Part shown: positions 13,813 through 22,883 of the stretch, piece by piece
How positions within the stretch are numbered: the stretch's first letter is position 1
Layout of the letters: every line of letters begins with the position of its first letter
NCBI GenBank assembly: GCA_036227345.1
Contig: CP109468.1
Span: 2,852,001 to 2,916,000 of the forward strand
DNA from: Streptomyces sp. NBC_01463
GTDB taxonomy: Bacteria > Actinomycetota > Actinomycetes > Streptomycetales > Streptomycetaceae
Length of the DNA: 64,000 nt
Reading direction: 5' to 3'
Made by a program: the position numbers and the translations under genes
The notes under the pieces: model-generated
Seen by the model: the letters and a program-made list of their open reading frames with translations, nothing else
What the model was told of the DNA's origin: nothing
Databases searched by the model: none

Positions 13813-14454
13813 TCAGCGCGGCGCCGAAACGCCCGTCAGTGCGGTGACGACCGGGTCCAGCGCCTGGTTGATCTCGTCGCCGACGGACCGGAAGAACGTG
13901 ATGGGCGCGCCGTACGGGTCGTAGACCTCGTCGGCCTCGGCGGTCGGGGCCAGCAGCCAGCCGCGCAGCGCGGCGGCGGCGCGGACCAGCGCGCGGGCGC
14001 GTTCGACGACGCCCTCGTCGCGCGCGTCGGGCAGCGTCGCGGGGTCTATCGCCCGGACCAGCCGGGTGAACTCCTTGAGCGTGAAGGTCCGCAGTCCCGC
14101 GGAGTGGCCCATCGAGATCACCTGGGCCCGGTGGTCGCGGGTGGCGGTGAGCACCAGGTCGGCACGGATCACGTGCTCGTCCAGCAGCTCCCGGCCGACG
14201 AACCCGGTGGCGTCGGCGCCGAAGTCGGCGAGCACCACCTCGGCGTTGGCCTCCATCGGGGCGCCCTCGTGCCCCCAGGTGCCCGCGCTCTCCACGATCA
14301 GTCCGCCCTGCAGCGGGTCGCCGAGGCGGTCCACGAGGGCATGGCGGGTCAGCCGCTCGGTGATGGGCGAGCGGCAGACGTTGCCGGTGCTGACGTGGAG
14401 GATGCGGAAGGTGTCGGTCTGCCCCGCTATGCCACGCCCCTCAGGGGCGGTCAA
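13813..14454 (-). CDS. Low-molecular-weight protein-tyrosine-phosphatase-like protein, catalytic Cys replaced by Ser
   Basis: 213 residues. The P-loop reads HVSTGNVCRSPITER. Active enzymes of this family have V-C-x-G-N-x-C-R-S, with the first Cys as nucleophile. Here that position is Ser (AGC on the coding strand), while the second Cys, the Arg and the downstream acid loop (YDPYGAP) are retained. The DNA reads this without ambiguity. The protein may bind phospho-ligands without hydrolysing them, or act on another substrate. Translation starts at a TTG that overlaps the Sua5 stop (TTGA), so it is translationally coupled. Family membership is clear; activity is not. Confidence 0.85.
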   Translation of the reverse strand: MTAPEGRGIAGQTDTFRILHVSTGNVCRSPITERLTRHALVDRLGDPLQGGLIVESAGTWGHEGAPMEANAEVVLADFGADATGFVGRELLDEHVIRADLVLTATRDHRAQVISMGHSAGLRTFTLKEFTRLVRAIDPATLPDARDEGVVERARALVRAAAALRGWLLAPTAEADEVYDPYGAPITFFRSVGDEINQALDPVVTALTGVSAPR

Positions 14455-15098
14455 TTGGCCACCTCGAGGTCGGGTACCACCTTGCGCAGCTCCTCCGCGG
14501 AGAGCGCGCCGGCGCGCAGCAGGACCGGCACCTTGCCGGTGACGTCGACGATCGAGGACGGGACGATGCCCGGCGTCGGGCCGCCGTCGAGGTAGACGGA
14601 GACGGAGTCCCCGAGCATCTCCTGGGCAGCGTCGCAGTCCTCGGGAGACGGGTGTCCGGTGAGGTTGGCGCTGGAGACGGCCATCGGGCCGACCTCCGTG
14701 AGCAGTTCGATGGCGACCGGGTGCAGCGGCATCCGGATCGCGACGGTGCCGCGGGTGTCACCGAGGTCCCACTGGAGCGACGGCTGGTGCTTGGCCACGA
14801 GCGTCAGCGCGCCCGGCCAGAAGGCGTCCACCAGCTCCCACGCCTGCTCCGAGAAGTCGGTGACCAGGCCGTGCAGGGTGTTCGGCGAGCCGATGAGGAC
14901 GGGCGTGGGCATGTTGCGGCCGCGGCCCTTGGCGGCCAGGAGGTCGACGACGCCCTCGGAACTGAAGGCGTCCGCACCGATCCCGTACACGGTGTCGGTG
15001 GGCAGCACGACCAGTTCGCCGCGGCGGACGGCGGACGCGGCCTCGCGCAGACCCGTCGTACGGTCCGTGGCGTCGTTGCAGTCGTATCGCCGTGCCAT
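14451..15098 (-). CDS. L-threonylcarbamoyladenylate synthase (Sua5/YrdC/YciO family)
   Basis: 215 residues. The dsRNA-binding-like fold is shown by GELVVLPTDTVYGIGADAF, the KGR.. segment (AAKGRGRNMPTPVLIGS) and the PMAVSSANLTGHPS loop. It makes threonylcarbamoyl-AMP from threonine, bicarbonate and ATP for the t6A37 modification of ANN-decoding tRNAs. No C-terminal Sua5 domain is present, so it is the short TsaC-like type. It lies between prmC and the phosphatase-like gene, coupled to the latter. Confidence 0.93.
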   Translation of the reverse strand: MARRYDCNDATDRTTGLREAASAVRRGELVVLPTDTVYGIGADAFSSEGVVDLLAAKGRGRNMPTPVLIGSPNTLHGLVTDFSEQAWELVDAFWPGALTLVAKHQPSLQWDLGDTRGTVAIRMPLHPVAIELLTEVGPMAVSSANLTGHPSPEDCDAAQEMLGDSVSVYLDGGPTPGIVPSSIVDVTGKVPVLLRAGALSAEELRKVVPDLEVAN

Positions 15099-15144
15099 CA
15101 GCCGGCCTCCTCAAGCATGTACGGGTAGGGGTGGTCTGCACCGG

Positions 15145-15990
15145 TCACGGCATGGCCTTGCGGGCCGTGGCGAACCGGGGACGCCTGTTGAGGTCGGGGT
15201 GGTCGGCCGCGTCGGCCCAGCCACGCTCCTCGGTGAAGATCCACGGAACCTGGCCGCCCTGCGTGTCGGCGTGCTCGATGACGACGAGGCCGCCGGGGCG
15301 CAGCAGACGGTGGGCGGTGCGCTCGATGCCACGGATGGTGTCGAGGCCGTCCTCGCCGGAGAAGAGGGCCATCTCCGGGTCGTGGTCACGGGCCTCGGGT
15401 GCCACGTACTCCCACTCGGTGAGCGGGATGTACGGCGGGTTGGAGATGACCAGGTCGACCTGGCCGTCGAGCTCGGGAAGGGCCGTCAGGGCGTCGCCGC
15501 GGTGCACGGTGACCCTGGAGTCCTCGGCGTTCTTCCTGGTCCATTTGAGGGCGTCCTCGGACAGCTCCACGGCGTGCACGCGCGAGCGCGGCACCTCCTG
15601 GGCCATGGCGAGGGCGATGGCGCCCGATCCGGTGCAGAGATCGACGATCAGCGGCTCGACGACGTCCATCGCGCGGACGGCGTCTATCGCCCAGCCGACG
15701 ACCGACTCGGTCTCCGGCCTGGGCACGAAGACACCGGGTCCGACCTGGAGCTCCAGATAGCGGAAGAAGGCGCGTCCGGTGATGTGCTGGAGCGGTTCGC
15801 GGGCCTCGCGCCGGGCGATGGTCTCCCAGTAGCGGGCGTCGAAGTCGGTGTCCGGCACGTTGTGGAGTTCGCCCCGCTTGACGCCGTGCACGAACGCGGC
15901 GAGTTCCTCCGCGTCGAATCGCGGCGAAGGGACACCGGCGTCGGCCAGCCGCTGGGTGGCCTGGGCCACCTCGGCGAGCAGCAGGTTCAT
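15145..15990 (-). CDS. prmC: Release factor glutamine methyltransferase
   Basis: 281 residues. An N-terminal helical bundle is followed by a Rossmann methyltransferase fold: SAM-binding IVDLCTGSGAIALAMA, the acidic residue in VHAVELS, and the catalytic NPPYIP that binds the target glutamine. It methylates the GGQ glutamine of class I release factors. It lies immediately downstream of prfA, its substrate gene, as in many bacteria. Confidence 0.96.
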   Translation of the reverse strand: MNLLLAEVAQATQRLADAGVPSPRFDAEELAAFVHGVKRGELHNVPDTDFDARYWETIARREAREPLQHITGRAFFRYLELQVGPGVFVPRPETESVVGWAIDAVRAMDVVEPLIVDLCTGSGAIALAMAQEVPRSRVHAVELSEDALKWTRKNAEDSRVTVHRGDALTALPELDGQVDLVISNPPYIPLTEWEYVAPEARDHDPEMALFSGEDGLDTIRGIERTAHRLLRPGGLVVIEHADTQGGQVPWIFTEERGWADAADHPDLNRRPRFATARKAMP

Positions 15991-16041
15991 CGCGGTTCTC
16001 CGTACGGGTTCACGAGCGGTGCGGGGCTGTGGGGCTCAGGC

Positions 16042-17118
16042 TTATGCGGCGGCGAGCTTGGCTGCGGAGTCGGCGTCGACACAGGCCTGGATGACCGCGT
16101 CCAGATCCCCGTCGAGCACCTGGTCCAAGTTGTACGCCTTGAAGCCGACGCGGTGGTCCGAGATCCGGTTTTCCGGGAAGTTGTACGTACGGATCTTCTC
16201 GGACCGGTCGACCGTTCGCACCTGGCTGCGGCGTACGTCGGACGCTTCCTGCTCGGCGGCTTCCTGGGCCGCGGCGAGAAGCCTCGACCGCAGGATACGC
16301 ATGGCCTGCTCCTTGTTCTGGAGCTGGCTCTTCTCGTTCTGGCAGGAGGCGACGACACCGGTGGGCAGGTGCGTGATGCGGACCGCGGAGTCGGTGGTGT
16401 TGACGGACTGGCCGCCGGGGCCGGACGAGCGGTAGACGTCGATCCGCAGGTCGTTGGCGTGGATCTCCACGTCGACCTCCTCGGCCTCGGGCGTGACCAG
16501 CACACCGGCGGCCGAGGTGTGGATGCGGCCCTGGGACTCGGTGGAGGGCACGCGCTGCACGCGGTGCACGCCGCCCTCGTACTTCATCCGGGCCCAGACG
16601 CCCTGGCCGGGCTCGGTGGCCCCGTTGCCGCCCTTGGTCTTGACGGCGACCTGGACGTCCTTGTAGCCGCCGAGCTCGGACTCGGTGGAGTCGATGATCT
16701 CGGTCTTCCAGCCGACGCGCTCGGCGTAGCGCAGGTACATGCGCAGCAGATCGCCGGCGAACAGGGCGGACTCGTCGCCGCCCGCGCCCGCCTTGATCTC
16801 CAGGAGCACGTCCTTGTCGTCGCTGGGGTCGCGGGGAACGAGCAGGAGGCGGAGCTTCTCGGTGAGCTCCTCGCGCTCCTTCTCCAGTTCCTTGACCTCG
16901 GCCGCGAAGTCGGGGTCGTCGGCGGCGAACTCGCGGGCGGTCTCGATGTCGTCGCCGGTCTGCTTCCAGGAGCGGTAGGTCGCGACGATCGGAGTCAGCT
17001 CGGCGTAGCGCTTGTTGAGCTTGCGCGCGTTCGCCTGGTCGGCGTGGACCGCGGGGTCCGCGAGCTTCTTCTCGAGATCGGACTGTTCGCCGATCAGTTC
17101 CTCGACCGCCTCGAACAT
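16042..17118 (-). CDS. prfA: Peptide chain release factor 1
   Basis: 358 residues from the ATG at 17118 ([19 protein letters not shown]), the normal RF1 length; a longer in-frame extension upstream reads through the rpmE terminator and is rejected. The GGQ motif is in [15 protein letters not shown]. The stop-codon discriminator reads PST ([17 protein letters not shown]), whereas the textbook RF1 tripeptide is PAT or PVT. It should read UAA/UAG. It is followed by prmC. Confidence 0.96.
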   Translation of the reverse strand: MFEAVEELIGEQSDLEKKLADPAVHADQANARKLNKRYAELTPIVATYRSWKQTGDDIETAREFAADDPDFAAEVKELEKEREELTEKLRLLLVPRDPSDDKDVLLEIKAGAGGDESALFAGDLLRMYLRYAERVGWKTEIIDSTESELGGYKDVQVAVKTKGGNGATEPGQGVWARMKYEGGVHRVQRVPSTESQGRIHTSAAGVLVTPEAEEVDVEIHANDLRIDVYRSSGPGGQSVNTTDSAVRITHLPTGVVASCQNEKSQLQNKEQAMRILRSRLLAAAQEAAEQEASDVRRSQVRTVDRSEKIRTYNFPENRISDHRVGFKAYNLDQVLDGDLDAVIQACVDADSAAKLAAA

Positions 17119-17207
17119 CTTCGGGCTCCTGGTTTCTTCGCTCGTCGTGCCTGCCGGCAGGCGGATGCCTGACCGGGCGGGATACGGGGTGTCCGTACCC
17201 CGGCCGG

Positions 17208-17256
17208 AAAAAACGCCGGCCTCGGCGCCCCCGGAAAGAGGGCGCCAAGGACCGGC
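17208..17256 (-). terminator. Rho-independent terminator of rpmE
   Basis: The extended stem has GCCGG plus GGCGCCC pairing with GGGCGCC plus GCCGGC across a short internal loop. It is followed on the minus strand by T6 (AAAAAA at 17208-17213). It is the most classical terminator in the window and separates rpmE from prfA. Confidence 0.92.
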
Positions 17257-17267
17257 GCAGTGGCTCG

Positions 17268-17492
17268 CTACTTGCTGGCGGAGCCGGCGGCCTTGCCGAA
17301 GCGGGCCTCGAAGCGGGCCACACGGCCACCGGTGTCGAGGATCTTCTGCTTGCCCGTGTAGAACGGGTGGCACTCGGAGCAGACGTCCGCACGGATGGCG
17401 CCGCTGTCCAGGGTGGACCGGGTGGTGAACGACGCGCCACAGGTGCAGCTGACCTGGGTCTCGACGTACTGGGGGTGGATCTCGCGCTTCAA
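17268..17492 (-). CDS. rpmE: Ribosomal protein bL31 (zinc-ribbon form)
   Basis: 74 residues ([22 protein letters not shown]...). The four zinc ligands are present as CTC and CSEC, so this is the C+ paralogue. Streptomyces usually also carry a zinc-free paralogue under Zur control elsewhere; none is in this window. It has its own terminator. Confidence 0.97.
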   Translation of the reverse strand: MKREIHPQYVETQVSCTCGASFTTRSTLDSGAIRADVCSECHPFYTGKQKILDTGGRVARFEARFGKAAGSASK

Positions 17493-17658
17493 GGGTTTCT
17501 CCTAGGTTCGGGAGGGCGCCGGGTCGTACGCGCGGATTGCGCGTCCGTGAACCGGGGCCGACGTACCAGTCTGCCAGGACTGGCCGTATCTCCCAAAACG
17601 GGGGTCGGCCGCCCAGTATTCCCGGGCGTCCGGGATCACCGTGCGGTCCGGTCCGGGA

Positions 17659-18759
17659 TCACTGGACGATCTGGCCCGCGTCGCCCTTGTCGCCCGCCGA
17701 CTTCTCGGTGGCGGAGGCGGGGATCGGCCGGTCGTTCAGGAGCGCCGTCCACACCTGCTTGCCGGCCTTCTCCTGCGGAATGACACGGTTCGGGTCGGCC
17801 GGGTCGTACTCGACGGGCAGGGTCACCATGTGGACGTCGTTCGAGCCGAGCCCCTTGAGCCCGCTCGCGAAGGACGCGAGCTCCTTGACCGAGCCGAGGT
17901 CGGAGTCGGTGGTGATGGCCTTGGTCGCGGTGTCCGCGATGCCGTAGAGCTTGGTGCCGTTCAGGATGCCCACGCTCTTGGCCTGTTCCATCAGCGCCTT
18001 GATGAAGGCCTGCTGGAGCTGGATGCGGCCGAGGTCGCTGCCGTCGCCGACGCTCTTGCGGGTACGGACCAGGCCGAGCGACTGCTCGCCGTTCAGTGTG
18101 TGGGTGCCGGGTTCGAGGTTCAGATGGCTCTTGGGGTCGTTGATCGCCTGCTTGGTGGTGATCTCGACACCGCCGAGCTTGTCGACCAGCTTCTTGAACC
18201 CGGTGAAGTCGACCTCGATGTAGTGGTCCATCCGGATCCCCGACATCGACTCGACGGTCTTGACCGCGCAGGCCGGTCCGCCGACCTCGTACGCGGTGTT
18301 GAACATCGCGCGCTGCTCCCCGGCGACGGGCTGTCCGCTCTCGTCGCCCGTGCACTCGGGCCGGGTGACGAGGGTGTCGCGCGGGATGGAGACGACGCTC
18401 GCCGTCTTGTGGCCCTTGTTGACGTGCACGACCATCGCGGTGTCGGAGCGCGCGCCGCCCTGGTCCTCGCCGTACTGGGAGTTGGCACCGGAACGGGAGT
18501 CGGAGCCGAGGACGAGGATGTCCTCGGAGCCGTTGTCGACGTTGTCGGGGCGGTCCTTGCCCAGCGCGTTGTTGATGTCGACGGCCTTGAGATTGCCGTT
18601 GAGGTGGACGTACGCGTAGCCGAGCCCCGCTCCGCCCACGACGACCACGCCGGCCAGGCTCCAGGCGGCTATGACGGTCGCCCTGCGGCGACCGGACGGC
18701 TTCCTCCGGCGCTTGCCGGTGGCCCGTATTCGGCTGGCGCTCCCGCTCTGCTCGGTCAT
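17659..18759 (-). CDS. LytR-CpsA-Psr (LCP) family glycopolymer ligase
   Basis: 366 residues. A basic cytoplasmic N-terminus (RRRKPSGRRR) and one membrane helix (about residues 29-50) precede the extracellular LCP domain. That domain has the conserved LVLGSDSRSGA, arginine-containing ARSDTAMVVHVN and VVSIPRDTLV motifs that bind polyprenyl pyrophosphate. LCP proteins transfer lipid-linked glycopolymers to peptidoglycan. Its 5' gap to rho is 335 bp. Confidence 0.92.
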   Translation of the reverse strand: MTEQSGSASRIRATGKRRRKPSGRRRATVIAAWSLAGVVVVGGAGLGYAYVHLNGNLKAVDINNALGKDRPDNVDNGSEDILVLGSDSRSGANSQYGEDQGGARSDTAMVVHVNKGHKTASVVSIPRDTLVTRPECTGDESGQPVAGEQRAMFNTAYEVGGPACAVKTVESMSGIRMDHYIEVDFTGFKKLVDKLGGVEITTKQAINDPKSHLNLEPGTHTLNGEQSLGLVRTRKSVGDGSDLGRIQLQQAFIKALMEQAKSVGILNGTKLYGIADTATKAITTDSDLGSVKELASFASGLKGLGSNDVHMVTLPVEYDPADPNRVIPQEKAGKQVWTALLNDRPIPASATEKSAGDKGDAGQIVQ

Positions 18760-19033
18760 CCGTCTCCCTCGTTCCTCGGCTGCTCCCGGCTACCCCCTGC
18801 TGTGGTGTGCGGGTCTGAGTGCCGCTGTGTCGCTCTTGGGTTACGACGCGGCGGCGACAAGAAGGGTTGCACAGGGACCCGTGGCCTCCGGGTAAGCGGC
18901 GGGCCGGTGCGCGGGGTGCGGGAACAGCCGGTGATCCGGCGCTCACCTGCGGTTTCTTGCCGGATACAGGCAACCGGCCGGCGTCGCACGGCCCGCCGCC
19001 CGTGTGGCGAAGGTCTCGGACCGGCAACGGCAC
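18760..19033 (-). promoter_or_regulatory. Upstream region of the LCP gene
   Basis: This gap between the rho terminator and the LCP start should carry the LCP promoter. No -10/-35 pair, operator repeat or small reading frame convincing enough to report was found in it. Confidence 0.3.
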
Positions 19034-19071
19034 AGGGCCGCCCCCGGCACCGAAGTGGCGGGGGCGGCCCT
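19034..19071 (-). terminator. Hairpin terminator of rho
   Basis: A perfect 13-bp repeat AGGGCCGCCCCCG / CGGGGGCGGCCCT with a 12-nt loop lies 24 nt past the rho stop. No T-tract follows. Confidence 0.8.
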
Positions 19072-19094
19072 GGGTACGGCTGCGGGGGCTTCGA

Positions 19095-21152
19095 CTAGTC
19101 GTTGTTGCCCGGGGCCGGTGTCGTCTTCTGGATCTGGAGCAGGAACTCCGCGTTGGACTGGGTCTTCTTCATCCGGTCCAGGAGGAGCTCGATCGCCTGC
19201 TGCTGGTCGAGTGCGTGGAGCACCCGGCGCAGCTTCCAGGTAATCGCCAACTCGTCGCTGCCGAGCAGGATTTCTTCCTTACGGGTGCTGGACGCGTCGA
19301 CGTCCACCGCGGGGAAGATGCGCTTGTCGGAGAGCTTGCGGTCGAGCTTGAGCTCCATGTTGCCGGTGCCCTTGAACTCCTCGAAGATCACCTCGTCCAT
19401 GCGCGAGCCGGTCTCGACGAGCGCGGTGGCCAGGATGGTCAGCGAGCCGCCGTCCTCGATGTTGCGCGCCGCACCGAAGAAGCGCTTCGGCGGGTAGAGC
19501 GCGGTCGAGTCGACACCACCGGACAGGATGCGGCCGGAGGCCGGGGCGGCGAGGTTGTACGCGCGTCCCAGACGGGTGATCGAGTCCAGCAGGACGACCA
19601 CGTCGTGACCCAGCTCGACGAGACGCTTGGCGCGCTCGATGGCCAGCTCGGCGACGGTGGTGTGGTCCTCGGCGGGACGGTCGAAGGTCGAGGAGATGAC
19701 CTCGCCCTTCACCGACCGCTGCATGTCGGTGACCTCTTCCGGACGCTCGTCGACCAGGACGACCATCAGGTGGCACTCGGGGCTGTTGACCGTGATCGCG
19801 TTGGCGATCGCCTGCAGGATCATGGTCTTACCGGTCTTCGGCGGGGCCACGATCAGGCCTCGCTGGCCCTTGCCGATGGGGGCGACCAGGTCGATGATCC
19901 GCGTCGTCAGGACGTTGGAGTCGGTCTCCAGGCGGAGCCGGTCCTGCGGGTAGAGCGGCGTCAGCTTCTGGAACTCCGGGCGGCCGCGGCCGGTTTCGGG
20001 CGCCATGCCGTTGACCGAGTCGAGGCGGACCAGCGCGTTGAACTTCTCGCGGCGCTCGCCGTCCTTGGGCTGGCGCACCGCGCCGGTGACGTGGTCACCC
20101 TTGCGCAGGCCGTTCTTGCGGACCTGGGCGAGCGAGACGTACACGTCGTTCGGGCCCGGCAGGTAGCCGGAGGTCCGGATGAACGCGTAGTTGTCGAGGA
20201 TGTCCAGGATGCCCGCGACGGGGATCAGGACGTCGTCGTCGGTGACCGGCGGTGCGTCGCTCGCGAAGTCGTCACGCCCGCGACGGCCACGGCGGTCGCG
20301 GTAGCGGCCGCGGCGGCCACGGCGACCGCCCTCGTCGTCGAAGCCGTCGTCCTGCGGTCCGCCGCCGCCCTGCTGCCCCTGGTTGCCCTGGTTGCCCTGG
20401 TTCTGGCCACCCTGGCCACCGCCCTGACCGCCCTGGCGCTGGCGCTGGCCGCCCTGGCCACCGCCCTGCTCGTCGCCCTTGCCGCGGCGGTCGCGCTGAC
20501 GCTCGCGGCGGTCACCGCGCTCGCCCCGCTGTCCGCGGTCCTGACGGTCGCCACGACGGCCCTCGGCGTTGTCCGCGGCGGCTTCGGCCTTGGACTCGGA
20601 ACGGTCCTCGGCAGCGGCCTCGTGCTTCGGCTCGTCCTGCGAGCGGTCCTTGGCCTGCGCCTTGGTGTCCGCCTTGGTGTCCGGGCTGCCCGCCTGCGCG
20701 GTCGCACGGCGGCGACGGCGCTCGCCCGTGGGCGGCTCGTCGCTGGCCGGCTGACCGGGGATGTCGATCTGCTGCTGGGCCGCGGCCTTCTCGGCGGGAG
20801 CGGCGGCCGGGGTGTCGTCCCCGGCGCCGGTGCGCGCCTTGGAGGTGGCCCGGCGCTTCGGCTTGGTCTCCGCCTCTTCGGCGGGGGCCGCGGCGGCCTT
20901 GGCCTTGGGGGCGGAGGAGCCGGCCTGGGCCTCCTTGATGACCTCGATCAGCTGGCTCTTGCGCATCCGCGCAGTGCCCTTGATGCCGAGGCCGGACGCG
21001 ACCTGCTGCAGCTCGGCCAGGACCATGCCGTCAAGGCCGGTGCCGGAGCGGCGGCGCCGTGCGGTGGTGCCAGTGGCAGCACCTTCGGCGGGCGCGGCGC
21101 TGTCGACGCTCTTGTCGGCAGTCACGCCCATCAGATCGGTGGTGTCGCTCAC
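19095..21152 (-). CDS. rho: Transcription termination factor Rho with Arg/Gly-rich insertion
   Basis: 685 residues from the GTG at 21152, which has AAGGA 6 nt upstream; the frame stays open to 21518 but that part lacks family features. An N-terminal Rho_N helix-extended domain (LAELQQVASGLGIKGTARMRKSQLIEVI) is followed by a ~230-residue Arg/Gly/Gln/Asp-rich insertion, the cold-shock-like RNA-binding domain (LDNYAFIRTSGYLPGPNDVYVS) and the RecA-type motor (Walker A APPKTGKT; LLDSITRLGRAYN). The insertion is typical of high-G+C actinobacterial Rho and adds RNA affinity. Confidence 0.97.
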   Translation of the reverse strand: MSDTTDLMGVTADKSVDSAAPAEGAATGTTARRRRSGTGLDGMVLAELQQVASGLGIKGTARMRKSQLIEVIKEAQAGSSAPKAKAAAAPAEEAETKPKRRATSKARTGAGDDTPAAAPAEKAAAQQQIDIPGQPASDEPPTGERRRRRATAQAGSPDTKADTKAQAKDRSQDEPKHEAAAEDRSESKAEAAADNAEGRRGDRQDRGQRGERGDRRERQRDRRGKGDEQGGGQGGQRQRQGGQGGGQGGQNQGNQGNQGQQGGGGPQDDGFDDEGGRRGRRGRYRDRRGRRGRDDFASDAPPVTDDDVLIPVAGILDILDNYAFIRTSGYLPGPNDVYVSLAQVRKNGLRKGDHVTGAVRQPKDGERREKFNALVRLDSVNGMAPETGRGRPEFQKLTPLYPQDRLRLETDSNVLTTRIIDLVAPIGKGQRGLIVAPPKTGKTMILQAIANAITVNSPECHLMVVLVDERPEEVTDMQRSVKGEVISSTFDRPAEDHTTVAELAIERAKRLVELGHDVVVLLDSITRLGRAYNLAAPASGRILSGGVDSTALYPPKRFFGAARNIEDGGSLTILATALVETGSRMDEVIFEEFKGTGNMELKLDRKLSDKRIFPAVDVDASSTRKEEILLGSDELAITWKLRRVLHALDQQQAIELLLDRMKKTQSNAEFLLQIQKTTPAPGNND

Positions 21153-21539
21153 GAAGGGTCCTTCCCTGGAGCGGACGTCGGCCTTCTGGCTCGGCGACCG
21201 GTTGTGCTGTCCGACTGCGGTCTTCGGTGCGGACCGTGCCGGGGCGGTGGTCCGCCGGGTAGGTACGGCGGAGAGATGAACGTGTGCATGGGCCCGGCGC
21301 GAGCATCCCCCTGCTCGGCCCACTCCTGGACAAGCGAGGGGTGTCGTGCCGGTTCCGGAGCGTGCTCGCAACTGCTCAGGCAGGCTGCTCAGGCAGTTGG
21401 GGAGGCTCCCGGAAGAAATGGTGGTCCCGGAAAGGGACACGAAGCAACGCGCCACATAGACGTCGGTTGCAGACTTGAGGTTAACACTACCGGCTCCAAC
21501 AAACATTCCCCCTCTCATTCACCGGCAATCACTTCTCGC
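21153..21539 (-). promoter_or_regulatory. Long leader/promoter region of rho
   Basis: 387 bp separate the thrB stop from the rho start. The part at 21465-21535 is relatively AT-rich and is the likeliest promoter position, which would leave a rho leader of roughly 300 nt. Rho autoregulation through its own leader is known in other bacteria; here it is only suggested by leader length. A small hairpin (CTCGCC / GGCGAG) overlaps the thrB stop. Confidence 0.45.
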
Positions 21540-22457
21540 CTAAGGGGCGAGCGGCAGCACACTCGCGCCCTGGGCGTCGAGAGTGAGCCGGTTGGCCGCC
21601 CAGCCCTCGCCCGCCAGGCGTGCGACCTTGTCGGCCGCACCCGCCTCGGCCAGTGCCAGCACGGTCGGACCGGCACCGGAGATGACCGCGGGGACGCCGT
21701 CGGCGCGCAGCCGGTTCACGAGTTCCACGCTCTGCGGCATCGCCGGGGCGCGGTATTCCTGGTGGAGCCGGTCCTCGGTGGCCGTGAGCAGCAGTTCGGG
21801 GCGCCTGGTCAGGGCCTCGACGAGCAGCGCGGCGCGGCCGGCGTTGAAGGCCGCGTCGACGTGCGGGACGCTGCGCGGCAGCAGTCCGCGCGCCGTTTCG
21901 GTGAGTACCGGCTTGCCGGGGACGAAAACCACCGGAACGATGGAATCCGAGGGATCCATCCTGATGGCGCGGGCAGATCCGCCGTCCATCCAGGCGAGTG
22001 TGAATCCGCCGAGGAGACAGGCCGCGACATTGTCCGGGTGCCCCTCGATCTCGGTGGCGAGTTCCAGCAGGGCCGCGTCGTCGAGGCGGGCGTCACCGCC
22101 GGTCGTCACGGCGCGGGCGGCGACGATGCCGGCGCAGATGGCGGCGGAGGAGGAGCCGAGGCCGCGCCCGTGCGGGATGCGGTTGGCGCAGACGATCTCC
22201 AGGCCGCGGGGCTGTCCGCCGAGCAGGTCGAAGGCCGTGCGCAGGGAGCGTACGAGCAGGTGGCTCTCGTCGCGGGGCAGCGTGTCCGCGCCCTCGCCGG
22301 CGATGTCGATGTGCAGTCCGGAGTCGGCGACGCGGACGACGACGTCGTCGTACAGGCCCAGCGACAGGCCGAGGGCGTCGAAACCCGGGCCCAGGTTGGC
22401 ACTGGTTGCGGGGACGCGCACCCGGACGGCGGCGGCTCGGAAGGCGGGACCGGCCAT
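21540..22457 (-). CDS. thrB: Homoserine kinase
   Basis: 305 residues, GHMP kinase family. The ATP loop is HGRGLGSSSAAICAG, the N-terminal motif is VPATSANLGPGFDALG, and the C-terminal glycine-rich loop is GVPAVISGAGPTVLAL. It phosphorylates homoserine for threonine synthase. It is separated from thrC by 426 bp with a strong terminator, so it may have its own promoter, unlike the tight hom-thrC pair. Confidence 0.96.
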   Translation of the reverse strand: MAGPAFRAAAVRVRVPATSANLGPGFDALGLSLGLYDDVVVRVADSGLHIDIAGEGADTLPRDESHLLVRSLRTAFDLLGGQPRGLEIVCANRIPHGRGLGSSSAAICAGIVAARAVTTGGDARLDDAALLELATEIEGHPDNVAACLLGGFTLAWMDGGSARAIRMDPSDSIVPVVFVPGKPVLTETARGLLPRSVPHVDAAFNAGRAALLVEALTRRPELLLTATEDRLHQEYRAPAMPQSVELVNRLRADGVPAVISGAGPTVLALAEAGAADKVARLAGEGWAANRLTLDAQGASVLPLAP

Positions 22458-22821
22458 CGCTCTGACGACTCTCCTTGTGAGGCGGCGGGGAATTCGAGGA
22501 GCTGCGAGGTATTCGGGGCTCTGTGCGGCTCTTCGGGTTCTGCTGGGACTGCGGTTTCCGGGGGTCTGCGGTCGTTTGGGGATTCTTGGGGATTCTTCGG
22601 GGTGATTGCGGCGGCGGGTATTGCCTGACCCCGGGAATGAGCCGACGGCCGCAACGACCCTGACACCCCGGCATATGAGGCGGGGCGGGTTGGGTACAGC
22701 TTATCGAAGGAAGGTTCTCCTCCGACATAGGGCGCACAGGAGGCGCACGATGCGTGTCGCACGCCTCCGATGCGCTCTCCGCCCCGAAAAGGGGCGTTTG
22801 AGCTCTTTCCGACGAACCGTC
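22458..22821 (-). promoter_or_regulatory. thrC-thrB intergenic region (leader of thrB)
   Basis: No gene is seen. It holds a hairpin CGCCCC-GAAAA-GGGGCG (22780-22796) and a near-tandem repeat of GGGGATTCTT around 22578-22600. A region this long with a terminator at its 5' side points to an independent thrB promoter. No Thr-rich leader peptide was found. Confidence 0.4.
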
Positions 22822-22868
22822 CGCGGCCGCGCCCGGGGACGGTGGTCCGGTCCGGGGGCGCGGCCGCG
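22822..22868 (-). terminator. Terminator after thrC
   Basis: A perfect 13-bp repeat CGCGGCCGCGCCC / GGGCGCGGCCGCG (22822-22834, 22856-22868) lies 15 nt past the thrC stop. There is no T-tract. Confidence 0.75.
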
Positions 22869-22883
22869 CTGCGGCGGGTGTCG

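Noticed and set aside
20225..20990. Repetitive Arg/Gly/Gln-coding DNA in rho as a separate repeat element
   Set aside because: It is the in-frame low-complexity insertion typical of actinobacterial Rho, not an independent repeat or CRISPR-like array.
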